Shown piece by piece: positions 1 to 9,938 of a DNA stretch of 37,761 nucleotides (the first letter of the stretch is position 1; each line of letters opens with the position of its first letter). This stretch comes from Rhizaria sp. SCN 62-66 (Eukaryota > Rhizaria, unplaced). Location of the stretch: NCBI GenBank assembly GCA_001724265.1, contig MEDY01000303.1, forward strand, positions 1 to 37,761, written 5' to 3'. The notes under the pieces are model-generated. The model was not told where the DNA came from. It worked only from the letters and a program-made list of their open reading frames with translations, and searched no databases. The position numbers and the translations under genes were made by a program.

Positions 1-211
1 CGACTCCGAGGAGGAGATCAAGGAGGCCTTCAAGGTCTTCGACAAGGACGGCAACGGCTTCATCTCGGCCGCCGAGCTCTCCCACGTCATGACCCACCTC
101 GGTGAGACCCTGTCCGACGATGAGGTCGCCGAGATGATCCGCGAGGCCGACATTGACGGCGACGGCCAGATCAACTACGACGAGTTCGTCAAGATGATGA
201 TGTCCTCATAA
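1..211 (+). CDS. CALM: Calmodulin, C-terminal half (5' truncated)
   Basis: The reading frame is open from base 2 and ends in TAA at 209-211, giving the last 69 residues of a calmodulin. Two complete EF hands are visible: loop [12 protein letters not shown] (third hand) and loop [12 protein letters not shown] (fourth hand), each with Asp/Asn/Glu at the calcium-coordinating positions. Calmodulin is the cytosolic calcium sensor that binds kinases, phosphatases and channels through these lobes. The linker between the hands and the Met-rich end (VKMMMSS) are typical, although the usual TAK-type terminus is replaced by SS. The N-terminal lobe lies before the window. Troponin C or centrin is unlikely because the similarity to canonical calmodulin is close to residue for residue. 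Codon use is strongly GC3, as in the neighbouring genes. Confidence 0.96.
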   Translation, partial: DSEEEIKEAFKVFDKDGNGFISAAELSHVMTHLGETLSDDEVAEMIREADIDGDGQINYDEFVKMMMSS

Positions 212-1041
212 GCGCACCGGCAACATGCTACTCGTTGACGTTGGATGATGACGTCCACCAAACCCCATCCCCCGCGTGATGAGCTCGCTTATTGTTGAGC
301 TGGCTTGCTGTTATTGCTGTTGAGCGGTATGATAACTTGCGGTTGGCAACTGAGCGTTAAAGCTGTGTTCAAGTTGTCGTATGTTTCGCCAAGTATGGAG
401 TCAATGAATTGTTTGTTCTTCATGCCGCTTTACGTAGGTCTGTGAGGTTTAGAGAGAGATTCCTTGCCTCTATCTTGCAGTACAACGACGAGCGGTGGGG
501 AAACAAAAGGATGTGTCAACAAGAACCACGTGCATGCAATGACATTTCGCAATTAAGCACTGATTGTTCTTCATCTCGGCTCACAGTAACAGTGCTGTGA
601 TGGCAAAAGACCACACAAAAAATGTAACAACAAACACAAAAACATGATGACGTCGGTTCTAAACTGTACAGTTCTGTATTGCCTAGACATGTATTCTGCC
701 TCGCAATGTCCTGCTTGGCTTTCTTTGCATTGAGTCGAGCATCGAGAGAGACAAGCGAAGCACAAACATGAGAATCGGCAGGGATATGCGCCTGCACTGC
801 TGCCTCGACAACAGAGTGCAGTTATTTGAATTCAATTTAAACCTGTAACACGATACAAAGACTCTTTATTCGACTACTACCCTGTTCGTGCCTGAATCTC
901 TTTACTCGATCGATTGTCGTATTGTATTTTGAACTGCACTCCGCACAACTTCCGTCGTTAGTGAATCCGAGGTTAGAGCTAGATATAACCGTATATTTCT
1001 TAAATGTTATCTTTATTATAAGTCAATTTCTGCTTAGGAAG
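212..1041. other. Intergenic region between calmodulin and MED17
   Basis: This 830-base stretch holds the calmodulin 3' UTR and the MED17 leader. Composition is clearly AT-richer than the flanking exons. The short open frames here have no coding-type codon use and match nothing I know. Near the end a possible leader intron can be drawn: donor GTTCGT at 884 and a pyrimidine-led acceptor TGCTTAG ending at 1037, four bases before the MED17 start. This is inferred from splice-site resemblance only. Confidence 0.6.
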
Positions 1042-3954
1042 ATGGACAAGGTGACCCTGCCGCTGCAGGACATCGTGACCAGCCGCATCGTCGAACCAGG
1101 CGTTCCTCCTGCCCCCGAGCTCACCTCCCTCGAGCACTTCTTTCACCTTGTTCATGCTGTACACCAACAAAGCGATGTTGAACAAGGTGGCTGGTGTCCT
1201 GACTACTTACGTCCTACCTCAACTCTGCAACAGAGCTCAGTCAGTGCCGACACTGCTGCTGCCGCTGCCTCTTCCGTGGACGGCCATAGCTCTGCACAGA
1301 ATTCAGTTGTTCTTTCAGCGGAACAAAACCAGAAGGACATCCACGAATGTGAATCAAGTTTCTACAACGCTGCTTTCTTCGCAAACATCTAGCATCGCGT
1401 GCTTGACAGCCTGACTTCCAGCACCCGCGAGCTCACTCCCACGACGTCAGACGTCCACAGCGCTGCATCGCTGCCGCCCGTCGACGAGGACGACGCCTTC
1501 CGCACCGCGCCGCTCGCCTCGCAACGCAAGCGCGACGTCTCCGCGGCTATCATGCTCAAGAGCAAACAGCTCGTCGACAGTGCGGACATCTTGCTCCATG
1601 GTGCGCTCTTGTTGCAGACGCAGTCCGTCGTGTCGCAACGCTTCTCGCACGACATGTCGCACCTGACCACGTTGTTCCCCACCGCACTCCCCGCTGTGCC
1701 GATCGTCACCGCGGGGACCACCGCTACCACGGTCGCGGCTGTGACCGCCGCCGTGCCCAGCACCGCGGGTGCCATCGCCGTCGACGCCACCGTCACGGTC
1801 TCCGCGACCAATAACGGTCACCTGGCGCGGACTGCAAGCAGCGCTGGCGCAGACGGCGCGGCCGCTGGCTCAACCGCGACTGCGACTGCTCCTGTGCAAC
1901 TGCCCCTGGCCACGCGCTCTGTCGTCGCAGTCCCGCACATCCTCACAGAGGCCTCGGCCGCCACCGCGCTCGCCGCCGCGCCCGACCTGGCCTCCTTCCT
2001 CGACGGCGCCACGCCGGTCGCGCACGCATGGCCGCCGCCGACGGTGCTCTCGCTGCGTGCCGTGCCGCGCCCGCTGCGCCCGTACGGCGCCCACGTGGAG
2101 CTGCCGGTGCCCGGCGCGCTCGCCGACGGGTTCGCCGTGCCGGGCGCCTCCTCCGCGGCCGCGGCGCCGACGCTGACGCTCGTGCAGCGCATGTCGACCA
2201 AGCCCGTCACTGCCGCGGCCGCCGCGGCGTCCGAGTCGCTCAACCCACCGCGCTTCCCGCCGCGCCCGCGCAGCGACGTGCACATTATCCGCGACTCATC
2301 TGGCGGCGCTATGACGCCCGCCGCGCTGCCTCCGCTGACTGCGGAGCCCGCGCTGGCGTGGGGCCCGCGGCGCTGGGCGGCCCCGCTGCAGGCGCTGCGC
2401 GCGGAGCAGCGGACCGCGTTGTTAATGGCCGTCGCGGTGCGCGTTGTGGCCGAGGCGCGCGCCGTGGAGCGCGGCACGGGCCTCTCGGGTGCGGGGCTTG
2501 ACGCCACGGACGACGCGCCGGCTGGGGAGTTCACCTGCAGCGTCGGCAGCGGCGGCGGTGTGGTGACCGTGGCGTTCGCTGGACAGGAGCCCGCGGTGAG
2601 CGTGCTGGTGAAGCCGCAGGCTGTGGGCATGCACTCGCTCTCTGGCGCCACGGTGGCCGCTGCAAACGCGCATATTAAAGAACGTGACACCGACGTTGTC
2701 GTCTCAAGTGGTACAATCGCGCGAATGAATGACGATGATCATGAAAACGGCGCAGATTCGAGTCGCTCGAGTGGCGCTTCAAGTCGCCCCCCACAGCCCA
2801 CGAAGCTCGTCCTCCACGGTCTCGCCTCGCTCTTTGACGCAGACTCTGCTGCACTCACAGCCGCTGCCGCGTCCCCGTATGTGTGCACGACTATCGGAAC
2901 TGCTGGACCGAGCTCAGCAGCAACGGTTAAGACTGTAACAGACTCTCTCGGCTCCGCTGTGTCCGAGACCGCGGCCCGAGACGTGCTGCTTTCGCGCAAC
3001 ACACTGCTCCTGCTCTGTGAAGTGCTCCTCGCTGAGCTCACCTCCGAGACTGCGCTGCTCTCGCACGCGGCGCTCTCCGGCGGCGTGCTGTCGCTCGCGC
3101 CCGCGCACCAGGAGACCGTGCTCGCCGACGTTGTCGCCAACGGCGGCGTGTTGCCGCGCCATTCCGACCACGCCGCTGCGGCCCGCGCCACCGCCGCGGC
3201 CGTCACCGCCGCGGTGGCCGCGACCACGACGGTGACGACCAGCACAGCGCGCAACGACAGTACCGTCACCGCCGGCGTGGCCAGCGGCGGCGGCGTCGTC
3301 GGGCTCGGCAGCGGCGGCGATGTGCCCCGCGCGCCCGGGCTTGGCGGCCTAACTTCCGTGCGCGACGACACTGCGATTACGCGACTTACCCTCGCGGGCC
3401 GCGCCAGCCGGTTTGCGCCCGCGACGACCCCTGGCGGCGCCGTCGCGGCGGCCCACACGTGCGGCGGCGGAGGCAGCGGCGGCGTCTCCGTGGTGACCAG
3501 CACCGTCACTGCGCCCCGTGCGGCTTCGGCCGCGGCCGCAGCGGGGTCGGTCCAGCGCCCGCGGTCTTTGCTGAAGCTGCTGGTCGCGTGCGTGCGCTTC
3601 GACCGCGCGCGGCGCGCCGTGGAGGCGCAGTGCGAGCGGTTGCGCAGTCTGGCCAGCGTCCGCAAGGCCGGCGTGTCACTGTCGCTGCGCGCCGTCGAGG
3701 GCACGCCGTACGGGGCGCGCCTGCGCGTGAGGGACGGGAACGGGCGCGTGGTAATGGAGATCGGGCTCAGCGGAGCTATGGTCGCCGTGACGGCGTATCC
3801 GACGCGGGACGTGAGAGCCAAGAGCGCCTACACTGCGTCCGCGGGCGAAGATGAAGAGAACGAGGTCGCAAGGCCAGTTCTGTGCGGCTTGGTACGGGCA
3901 ATTCAAATGCTTGAGATGAAGGTTCTGTCTGTGATTGAGGCTGCTGGTGTGTAA
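1042..3954 (+). CDS. MED17: Mediator complex subunit 17 homologue (two exons, first intron inferred)
   Basis: Proposed exons are 1042-1158 and 1393-3954 (892 aa). MED17 is a nuclear scaffold of the Mediator head module that links activators to RNA polymerase II. The best match is residues about 93-135 (LKSKQLVDSADILLHGA, then Phe-His-Asp-Met-Ser-His-Leu), which follows the family pattern of a SKK-x-L-x2-AA-x-ILL-x-GA helix before the F-x2-ELL-x-LR motif. A second match near residues 575-590 (NTLLLLCEVLLAEL) fits the family's NVLLCKEIFAQL helix. A conserved-looking C-terminal domain spans about 760-892. The middle is Ala/Thr/Val-rich and poorly conserved. The intron 1159-1392 (GTACAC...CATCTAG, phase 0) is proposed because the frame carries a TAG at 1390 and bases 1159-1392 lack the GC3 bias of the exons. 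The exact splice sites are uncertain. The start at 1042 has context AAGATGG. MED17 is a fair but not certain identification. Confidence 0.6.
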
Positions 3955-5280
3955 AATTGACGATGTATTATATCGTTTCGTGAACAACCCTAGGGCGGGT
4001 TTTCATCGACGTCTGCCGTGAAAGATGTTAAGAAACAACAACAAGCAATGCATCCTCGTATAACACTGTTCCTGCGGCCAATGCTGTCTATATCGCTGCA
4101 ATCTGACACGATTTCGTCATTCTTTGACATGTTCTGCGCTTGCGTGCCGCAGCTTGGCGAGCTCTGGTTGATGTGGTCACGGTTGTTGATACGTTCAATC
4201 TATGGGCAATTCGGGTACAACAGCACGTTCAACTCCGTGACTACGAGTTACTTCTAGCTGGTGCACTTCGTCCATGTGTTGCCGCACTGTATCGACGCAA
4301 TGGGTCTCGTACACACTAAGGATGGAAACGCGGTACTGACAAGAGTTGCCAGTCAGTCCTCAACTACTTTACACGATTGTTATTTAGTCCATACATATGC
4401 GCATCCTCTAGTTCATAAGCGTCAGAATAGGATTTGAAGTAGTTTAAAGTGAGTTGAAATCCATAAACCGATAGATTCTCATCATATTTCCCAATTGGCA
4501 CTGTTCACGTGGTCATTTCGTGCGATTTATATCGTTCAAAGGAGCTTGGAAAAGACAAAACCTTAAATTAGGCCGTGGTTCTGGTGGGCTCGCAAGCATC
4601 AGAAAGCCCTAAATTGTGGCACATCATTAACTGACAATGTGGGTGTTGATGTAATTTTAAAATCCAAATGTCATTAGTATATTTAGTCACGGATGACTTT
4701 TTGTGTTCGATGCACGAAATAGCCCGCAAATGTGTGACATACGTGCTTCAAGCCGCTGTGGTAATCGCAGCCTAGAAGCGCGACTTCCAAACCAGTCCCT
4801 AGCATTGACTGTTGTAGGGCACGCAATGTGTACATTATTCCCAACGTTGTTTGATTGATTTGAATGTGGATTTACAATTTTCTTCTCGATCCGAGACGAT
4901 TTAGTGGCTGGATCAAGAAGATGATAGTTTGACAAGCTTTCCCCCACGTGATGGAGGTGGCTCTCTTTAAGAATGACAATCGCGGTGCATACCGACGTCA
5001 AACTAGGCCGAACGCATCTGCAAGCATATCATATGTTTGTTTAAATGCTATATTTGTATGTTTTTGATCTTTGCATGTGGTCTTGTGCTTGATTACTCTC
5101 ACAAAATCCACTCATGTTCCCTCCACTCATTTGAGGAGCTGGTGATTACAACTGTTCGCTCTCGCATACAACCATGGTCAGCTCACACCTCACTCTGTAC
5201 ACACACCCTTCTCTCTGACTTGTCATCTGCCTTGCCCTTTCGAACGGTGTCTTCTGCTCTCAACTTGCAGTGTGTAAAGC
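3955..5280. other. Intergenic region between MED17 and the first cysteine protease
   Basis: About 1.3 kb of AT-richer DNA with no convincing coding frame. Small open frames at 4018-4257 and 4687-5001 lack GC3 bias and recognisable similarity. A possible leader intron of the downstream gene runs from GTTCGC at 5154 to CTTGCAG ending at 5270. I saw no tRNA A/B-box pair. Confidence 0.55.
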
Positions 5281-6312
5281 ATGCGTCTGGTGACCAGTAT
5301 GCTCGTCATGGCGATGCTCTTTGTGGCTGCCACCCAGGCCAACACCTACACCAGCGAGGGCGTTGTTGCTGACTTCTTCAAGGCGACTGAGTACGCGTCG
5401 ATGTTCCAGCAGTTTATTACCAAGTTCAAGCGCTCCTATGCCTCGTCTGCTTTTGCTGCACGCCTCAAGACTTTCAAGGACAACATCAACAAGCTGACCC
5501 AGTCCAACAAGGACAAGAAGCCCTACACTCTCGGTGTGACACAGTTCGCCGACCTTACCCCCGCTGAGTTCAGCAAGCAGGTCGCGGGCCTCCAGGTCCC
5601 TTCCAGTGCTTCCTTTGTCGAGGCTGACGCCGAGACCGAGGTTTCCGAGGCTCAACTCGCTGATGATACGACCACCTTCCGGGCCGGCTTCAACTGGTTG
5701 AACTACGTCCAGATCCGCCCCCCTCGCGACTCCAAGACCTGCGGCTCCTGCTGGGCTTTCACTGCTGCTGCGACCACTGAGGTGGCCCGCACTATCGCCA
5801 AGCAGGGCAACGAGTATCTCTCCACCCAACAGATCATCGACTGCTCCATTACTGGCTGCCGCGGCTGCAACGGTGGCTGGGCCGACTGCGCCTACCGCAC
5901 CATGATGGACGGCATGTATGACGAGAAGGAGGCGCCCTACCTTAACAAGGGGAGTGTCTGCGCCCCCCAAAAGATCCCCAGTCTCCTTGGCAAGCTGAAG
6001 CGTTTTGAGACCTTCGATAGCACTGATAAGAACCTGTTGGCACAGATCCGCAAGGGTCCCGTCTGGTCTGCCGTGAGCTCCTCCGGCCTTCAGCTCTACA
6101 AGAGCGGCATCCTCACCACCATGATTAACTGCACTGGCATCGTTGATTATTCGATCATGCTTTATGGCTACCATGCCGACGGCTACATCAACTATTTCCG
6201 GGCCAGTGCTAACTTTGGCCCTGACTGGGGTGAGGCTGGGTTCTTCAGGATTCAGAACACCAATGTCTGCAACCTCGCTAAAAACAAGAGTTACCGTCCG
6301 ATCGTTGTCTAA
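5281..6312 (+). CDS. Papain-family (C1A) cysteine protease homologue, probably catalytically inactive, intronless
   Basis: A single exon of 343 aa. Residues 1-20 form a signal peptide, so the product should enter the secretory or lysosomal route. Residues about 38-97 are an I29-type inhibitory prodomain (FQQFITKFK, an ERFNIN-like helix, GVTQFADLTPAEF). The mature domain keeps the nucleophile region CGSCWAF (Cys157) and paired cysteines such as GCRGCNGGW. The other active-site positions are changed. The oxyanion-hole Gln is Ser151. The catalytic His position is Tyr290 (DYSIMLYGY against NHAVVAVGY next door). The Asn of NSWG is Ala310 (ASANFG). These residues align without gaps to the next gene at 7610, which has all of them. 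A secreted pseudoprotease, perhaps a decoy, inhibitor-binding or chaperone protein, is inferred. Context and leader sequence show it is a tandem duplicate of the downstream gene. Confidence 0.93.
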   Translation: MRLVTSMLVMAMLFVAATQANTYTSEGVVADFFKATEYASMFQQFITKFKRSYASSAFAARLKTFKDNINKLTQSNKDKKPYTLGVTQFADLTPAEFSKQVAGLQVPSSASFVEADAETEVSEAQLADDTTTFRAGFNWLNYVQIRPPRDSKTCGSCWAFTAAATTEVARTIAKQGNEYLSTQQIIDCSITGCRGCNGGWADCAYRTMMDGMYDEKEAPYLNKGSVCAPQKIPSLLGKLKRFETFDSTDKNLLAQIRKGPVWSAVSSSGLQLYKSGILTTMINCTGIVDYSIMLYGYHADGYINYFRASANFGPDWGEAGFFRIQNTNVCNLAKNKSYRPIVV

Positions 6313-7609
6313 GTAATGATCACAAAACAACAACGACAACACTGTGTGGGAGTGTTGTGTATTCATAATACGTCGACACTCTGCTAAAGCACTCCACAAC
6401 AACCAATATTCGATTTTGTCTCACAACCAATTGATGTAGAAGACATGAAGATGGGTATACTGTGCGAAATATGTACCTCTTCGATCAAGTGTTGCTCCAT
6501 TCCGTGCTTCTTCTTTTTTTGTTCCTTTCTTTCTTTCTTTTCTCACGAATCAGACTCATCACCCGACTACGACAACTGGTCCTGATTTTACTTTTCACAG
6601 CAATTCATCCCGCATATGAGATGATGCAACTCTATCATACAGACGCAATATAGTCGCCATAATTTAGCTTTTCTCGTCTTTGATGCTTGTTGTATGATGA
6701 TGTGGGTTTCCGGTCTGTTCACATGGGGTGTTTACTTGATTGAAAAGCTTCTAAAAGCGTGTTAGTCCGCGCAAGATAGAGGACTTGAAAGAATCGGAAC
6801 AAAGATTGTTTTTCTACGTAGCTCGTTGATATATATATATGAGTGTTGACCTTTTGCGATAATATACCTCAACTATCCTCAAGAACCATGGAAAAAAACA
6901 GTTTAAAAATTAACTATTCTGATGAATCAGCTCAGGATATAGTGTGGAAGATACATGCATTGTTGCGAGTTATACAAAATGGCCTGCAACATAAACCACG
7001 TTGAACAATGTTGTTTAAGTTGTTTCAAAATAGAATAAACCCATTTAAGCACATGTTGACATCGTCTTGGTTTGCACAAATATCCTATGTGTGCCAGCCG
7101 GGTGACCGTGACCAGTAGGGTGGGAGGGCAAAGTTAAGTCGCAGATTGAGGTGTTTGGCCGAAATTAAAAGCTGAAATTGTGGGAAGTTGACTTAAGTAC
7201 TGTTAATGTTGTTAAATAGGTTCCAGGTTTATGTTTGGTTTTAGCACTATTTATCTACGACATGCCCTTATGAGGGTTATTACTGTCTGACGGGGCTAGA
7301 CAAATGCATTTCGCTCCAACTCCAGTCTGTGGAGATCAGACCGTTATTGCTGCAGGAATACCGCGCTCTATGGTCTGGTTTGTTGACACAAACAGAGCTG
7401 TCCAGCTCTAATCAAGCGTACTTTATCAAATATACTCTTGCGGATTATCTATGAACGCATATATTCCCCTATTTTTTCCTGTCCATCGCGCCCGTCTCCC
7501 ACGCTCCTTGTTTCTTCCCTTTGATCTTGTTCTACCCTTCATAACTTTCACGTATTGTCTTGTCATGTATGCTCTTGTATGTATCTATCCACATCTTTAG
7601 TGTGTAAGC
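6313..7609. other. Intergenic region between the two cysteine protease genes
   Basis: About 1.3 kb of AT-rich DNA without a supported gene. It contains a pyrimidine tract with TTTC repeats (6520-6545) and a short TA run (about 6829-6840). The last bases before the next gene, CATCTTTAG then TGTGTAAGC, repeat the leader of the upstream paralogue (CTTGCAG then TGTGTAAAGC). The duplication therefore included the start-proximal leader. Confidence 0.55.
6515..6545 (+). repeat. Low-complexity TTTC-rich pyrimidine tract
   Basis: A run of T and C containing three to four copies of TTTC in the spacer between the two cysteine protease genes. It lies about 200 bases after the first gene's stop codon and is probably simple-sequence drift in or beyond the 3' UTR. 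Confidence 0.7.
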
Positions 7610-9053
7610 ATGCGTCTTCTGACGACCGTGCTTGTTGTGGCGATGCTCTTCATCGCTGCCACTGAGGCCTCCTACATTGACTCCTCTGTAGAGGGCGTGA
7701 ACTTCTTCAAGGCGTCCGAGTACGCCTCGATGTTCCAGCAGTTCATCGCCAAGTTCAAGAAGAGCTACTCAACCTCTTCCTTTGCTGCTCGCCTCAAGGC
7801 CTTCACGTCGAACATTAACCTCATCACCCAGACCAACAAGCTTGGCAAGAAGCTTAAGCTCGGTGTGACTCAGTTCTCCGACCTCACTGTGTCGGAGTTT
7901 CGCTCTAAGTTCACTGGTATCACGCTCCCCACCAGCGGTTCGCTTGTCGAGACGGAGAACATGGTCGAGCAGGAGACTGAGGCTGATATTGAGGCCAACG
8001 CCGCTGACTTCAAGACTGGCCGTGATTGGCGCTCTATGATGACCGTCCCTCGCCACCAGCACGGGTGCGGCTCGTGCTGGGCCTTTGCCGCTGCTGCCAC
8101 CGTTGAGGGTGCCCGTGCCATCGCCGGCATTTCGGGCAAGCAGTACATTTCCACGCAGCAGCTCGTTGACTGCGCCAAGGATACTCCCTGCCGGGGCTGC
8201 CGCGGCGGATGGTTCACTTGCGCCTTTAGTGAGCTCCGCAACGGCTACTACACCGACGCCGACATCCCGTATCAGATTAAGGATCTGGGCTCCTGCAGTA
8301 CTAAGACTTCTTCCACGTTTAAACCCCTCGGAAAGATCAAGAAGTTCGACTCTGTCCCTGGCAATGACAAGCAGTTCCTCAAGGCGCTCTCGTCTGGTCC
8401 CATCTGGACGACCTTGAATGCTGATATCCTTCAGAACTACGCTAGTGGCATCGTCACGAGCGACACTAACTGCTCCAAGGTGCGTACAACACCGTTGACA
8501 GAAAATGTTCGATTCCCTTCATGCTACTTTAATCATCGCGACGACGCACTTTTTACTGAGCTCACGTTTTTTTCATCCCGTCCACATGCTTCTTTCATAC
8601 GACTCTTTTCAATAGACTGTGAACCACGCTGTTGTTGCTGTGGGTTATGCTCAGGATGGCAACATCTCTTACTACTACATCCGCAACTCGTGGGGTGAGA
8701 GCTGGTACGTTCAGCTTTATTTCATCATCGCTTCTTCTCTCCTATCTTCGCTTCAAGTTTGTTCATTTCATGCCAAACGTACAGGCGTTTTCCTGTCGTA
8801 TCATCGCCGCGGTGTGCTCGGCACTGACGGAAGCGAGTTGGGCTGAGAGCCAAGATGATTCACTAGCTCATTGGTTTTGTTTAGTATCATCTTCATCTCT
8901 TTGCATTACTTCATCCTCATCGGTTGTGTTCATGTCCACTGTACTTGTTATTGATGGCCTTGTGTATTCTATAGGGGTGAGCAGGGGCACTTCAGGCTCC
9001 AAGCCGGAGCTTGCGGGCTGTACTCGAACGCAGCGGCTCGTCCCATCCTCTAA
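7610..9053 (+). CDS. Papain-family (C1A) cysteine protease, complete active site, three exons
   Basis: Exons 7610-8479, 8616-8704 and 8975-9053 join to 345 aa. Donors are GTGCGT and GTACGT, with phases 0 and 2. The protein has a signal peptide (residues 1-20), an I29 prodomain (about 38-97; GVTQFSDLTVSEF) and a mature cathepsin-like domain. All active-site residues are visible: oxyanion Gln150, Cys156 in CGSCWAF, His294 in NHAVVAVGY and Asn314 in NSWG. His and Asn lie on the short second exon. The third exon was found by continuing the family pattern after NSWGESW into GEQGHFRLQAGACGLYSNAA before TAA at 9051. Reading straight through the first intron gives a false 362-residue product lacking His and Asn. 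The likely role is an endolysosomal or secreted endopeptidase activated by removal of its propeptide. It is the intact tandem paralogue of the gene at 5281. Confidence 0.95.
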
Positions 9054-9938
9054 ACGAGCACCGCCACTGGTGCCAATTGCTATGATAGGACAAGGTGTCA
9101 TACCATAGCTTCCACGCTTCCACCACACTCAACCACTGTACAGTTAACTCGCAATACGCCAGGTGCATCCCGCTCTTAAGCGGTTGGCTTGACCTGACTC
9201 AACATTACGTGATCTCCCCCGTGTCAGACAGCGCGACTAACTTGCAAAACAAAATGAGACCTGGTCTTCCTGCTTTGCATCTTTCTACGCTTGTCACGCA
9301 CGGTTGGCACCCGATTTCTTATTATATATTACTCGACTTCGTCAAGGAGCAAACTTTTGGGCATAGGTACCTTCGCTCGATCAATCCCAATACATTGCGA
9401 ACCTTGAGTTGCCACTTAAAATCTATTAGCGACTTACAACTGTCGCTTGCTCTGGTGAGAATGAAATCAATATAGTATAGCCATCCCTCTACAAATGTTA
9501 TATACTCCGTTTGCTTGCAATAATACTCATATTGTGTAGCAATATCGAAGTTTGAAAGGTCGTGTTTCGGAGATGGTCACTGTCTGTTGGTCTCGGTCGG
9601 TTGCTCGGTCGGTCGAGTTTTGCGGCTTAACTTTTGAACCCAAGAGAGAACTCGCACTCGACCCGTATCCCATGGCGGTAGCCGTAGATAGTCTTATGAA
9701 ATATGTTTAGATGCATTTGCCTTTTGAAGCACAACATATTTTTGTTAGCACTGCTGCTGAAGTGGATATCCCCTTCTTTGACCCGTCCCAGGATCTCACT
9801 CAGGGCCACACTGCTCGACCCGTCTGCTGCTCAACAGATCCCGTCTAGCAACGTCAAACCACATGCTTCTAGAATGTCTCTCACACAGCGTATACTACAT
9901 TTCTCTTTGTATCGCCTTACCCGTTTTATTAGTCGTGT
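9054..9938. other. Intergenic region before MRPS10
   Basis: About 0.9 kb without a supported gene. The open frame at 9095-9475 has mixed codon use and no recognisable similarity. Two copies of CTCGGTCGGT lie at 9592-9601 and 9604-9613. An acceptor-like pyrimidine tract ending in TTTATTAG lies six bases before the MRPS10 start codon. Confidence 0.55.

Noticed and set aside
922-1041. Upstream extension of MED17 to the ATG at 922
   Set aside because: The stretch is AT-rich, lacks coding-type codons and contains a good acceptor (TGCTTAG) just before the ATG at 1042.
1148-1414. 88-residue open frame overlapping the MED17 intron
   Set aside because: It has no coding-type GC3 bias and is mostly intronic; it matches nothing recognised.
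8505-8516. tRNA B-box-like GTTCGATTCCC inside a protease intron
   Set aside because: There is no A box at the right distance and no acceptor-stem pairing; chance match.
7610-8698. 362-residue reading of the second protease as a single exon
   Set aside because: It runs through an intron and loses the catalytic His and Asn, which appear in frame after splicing at 8479/8616.
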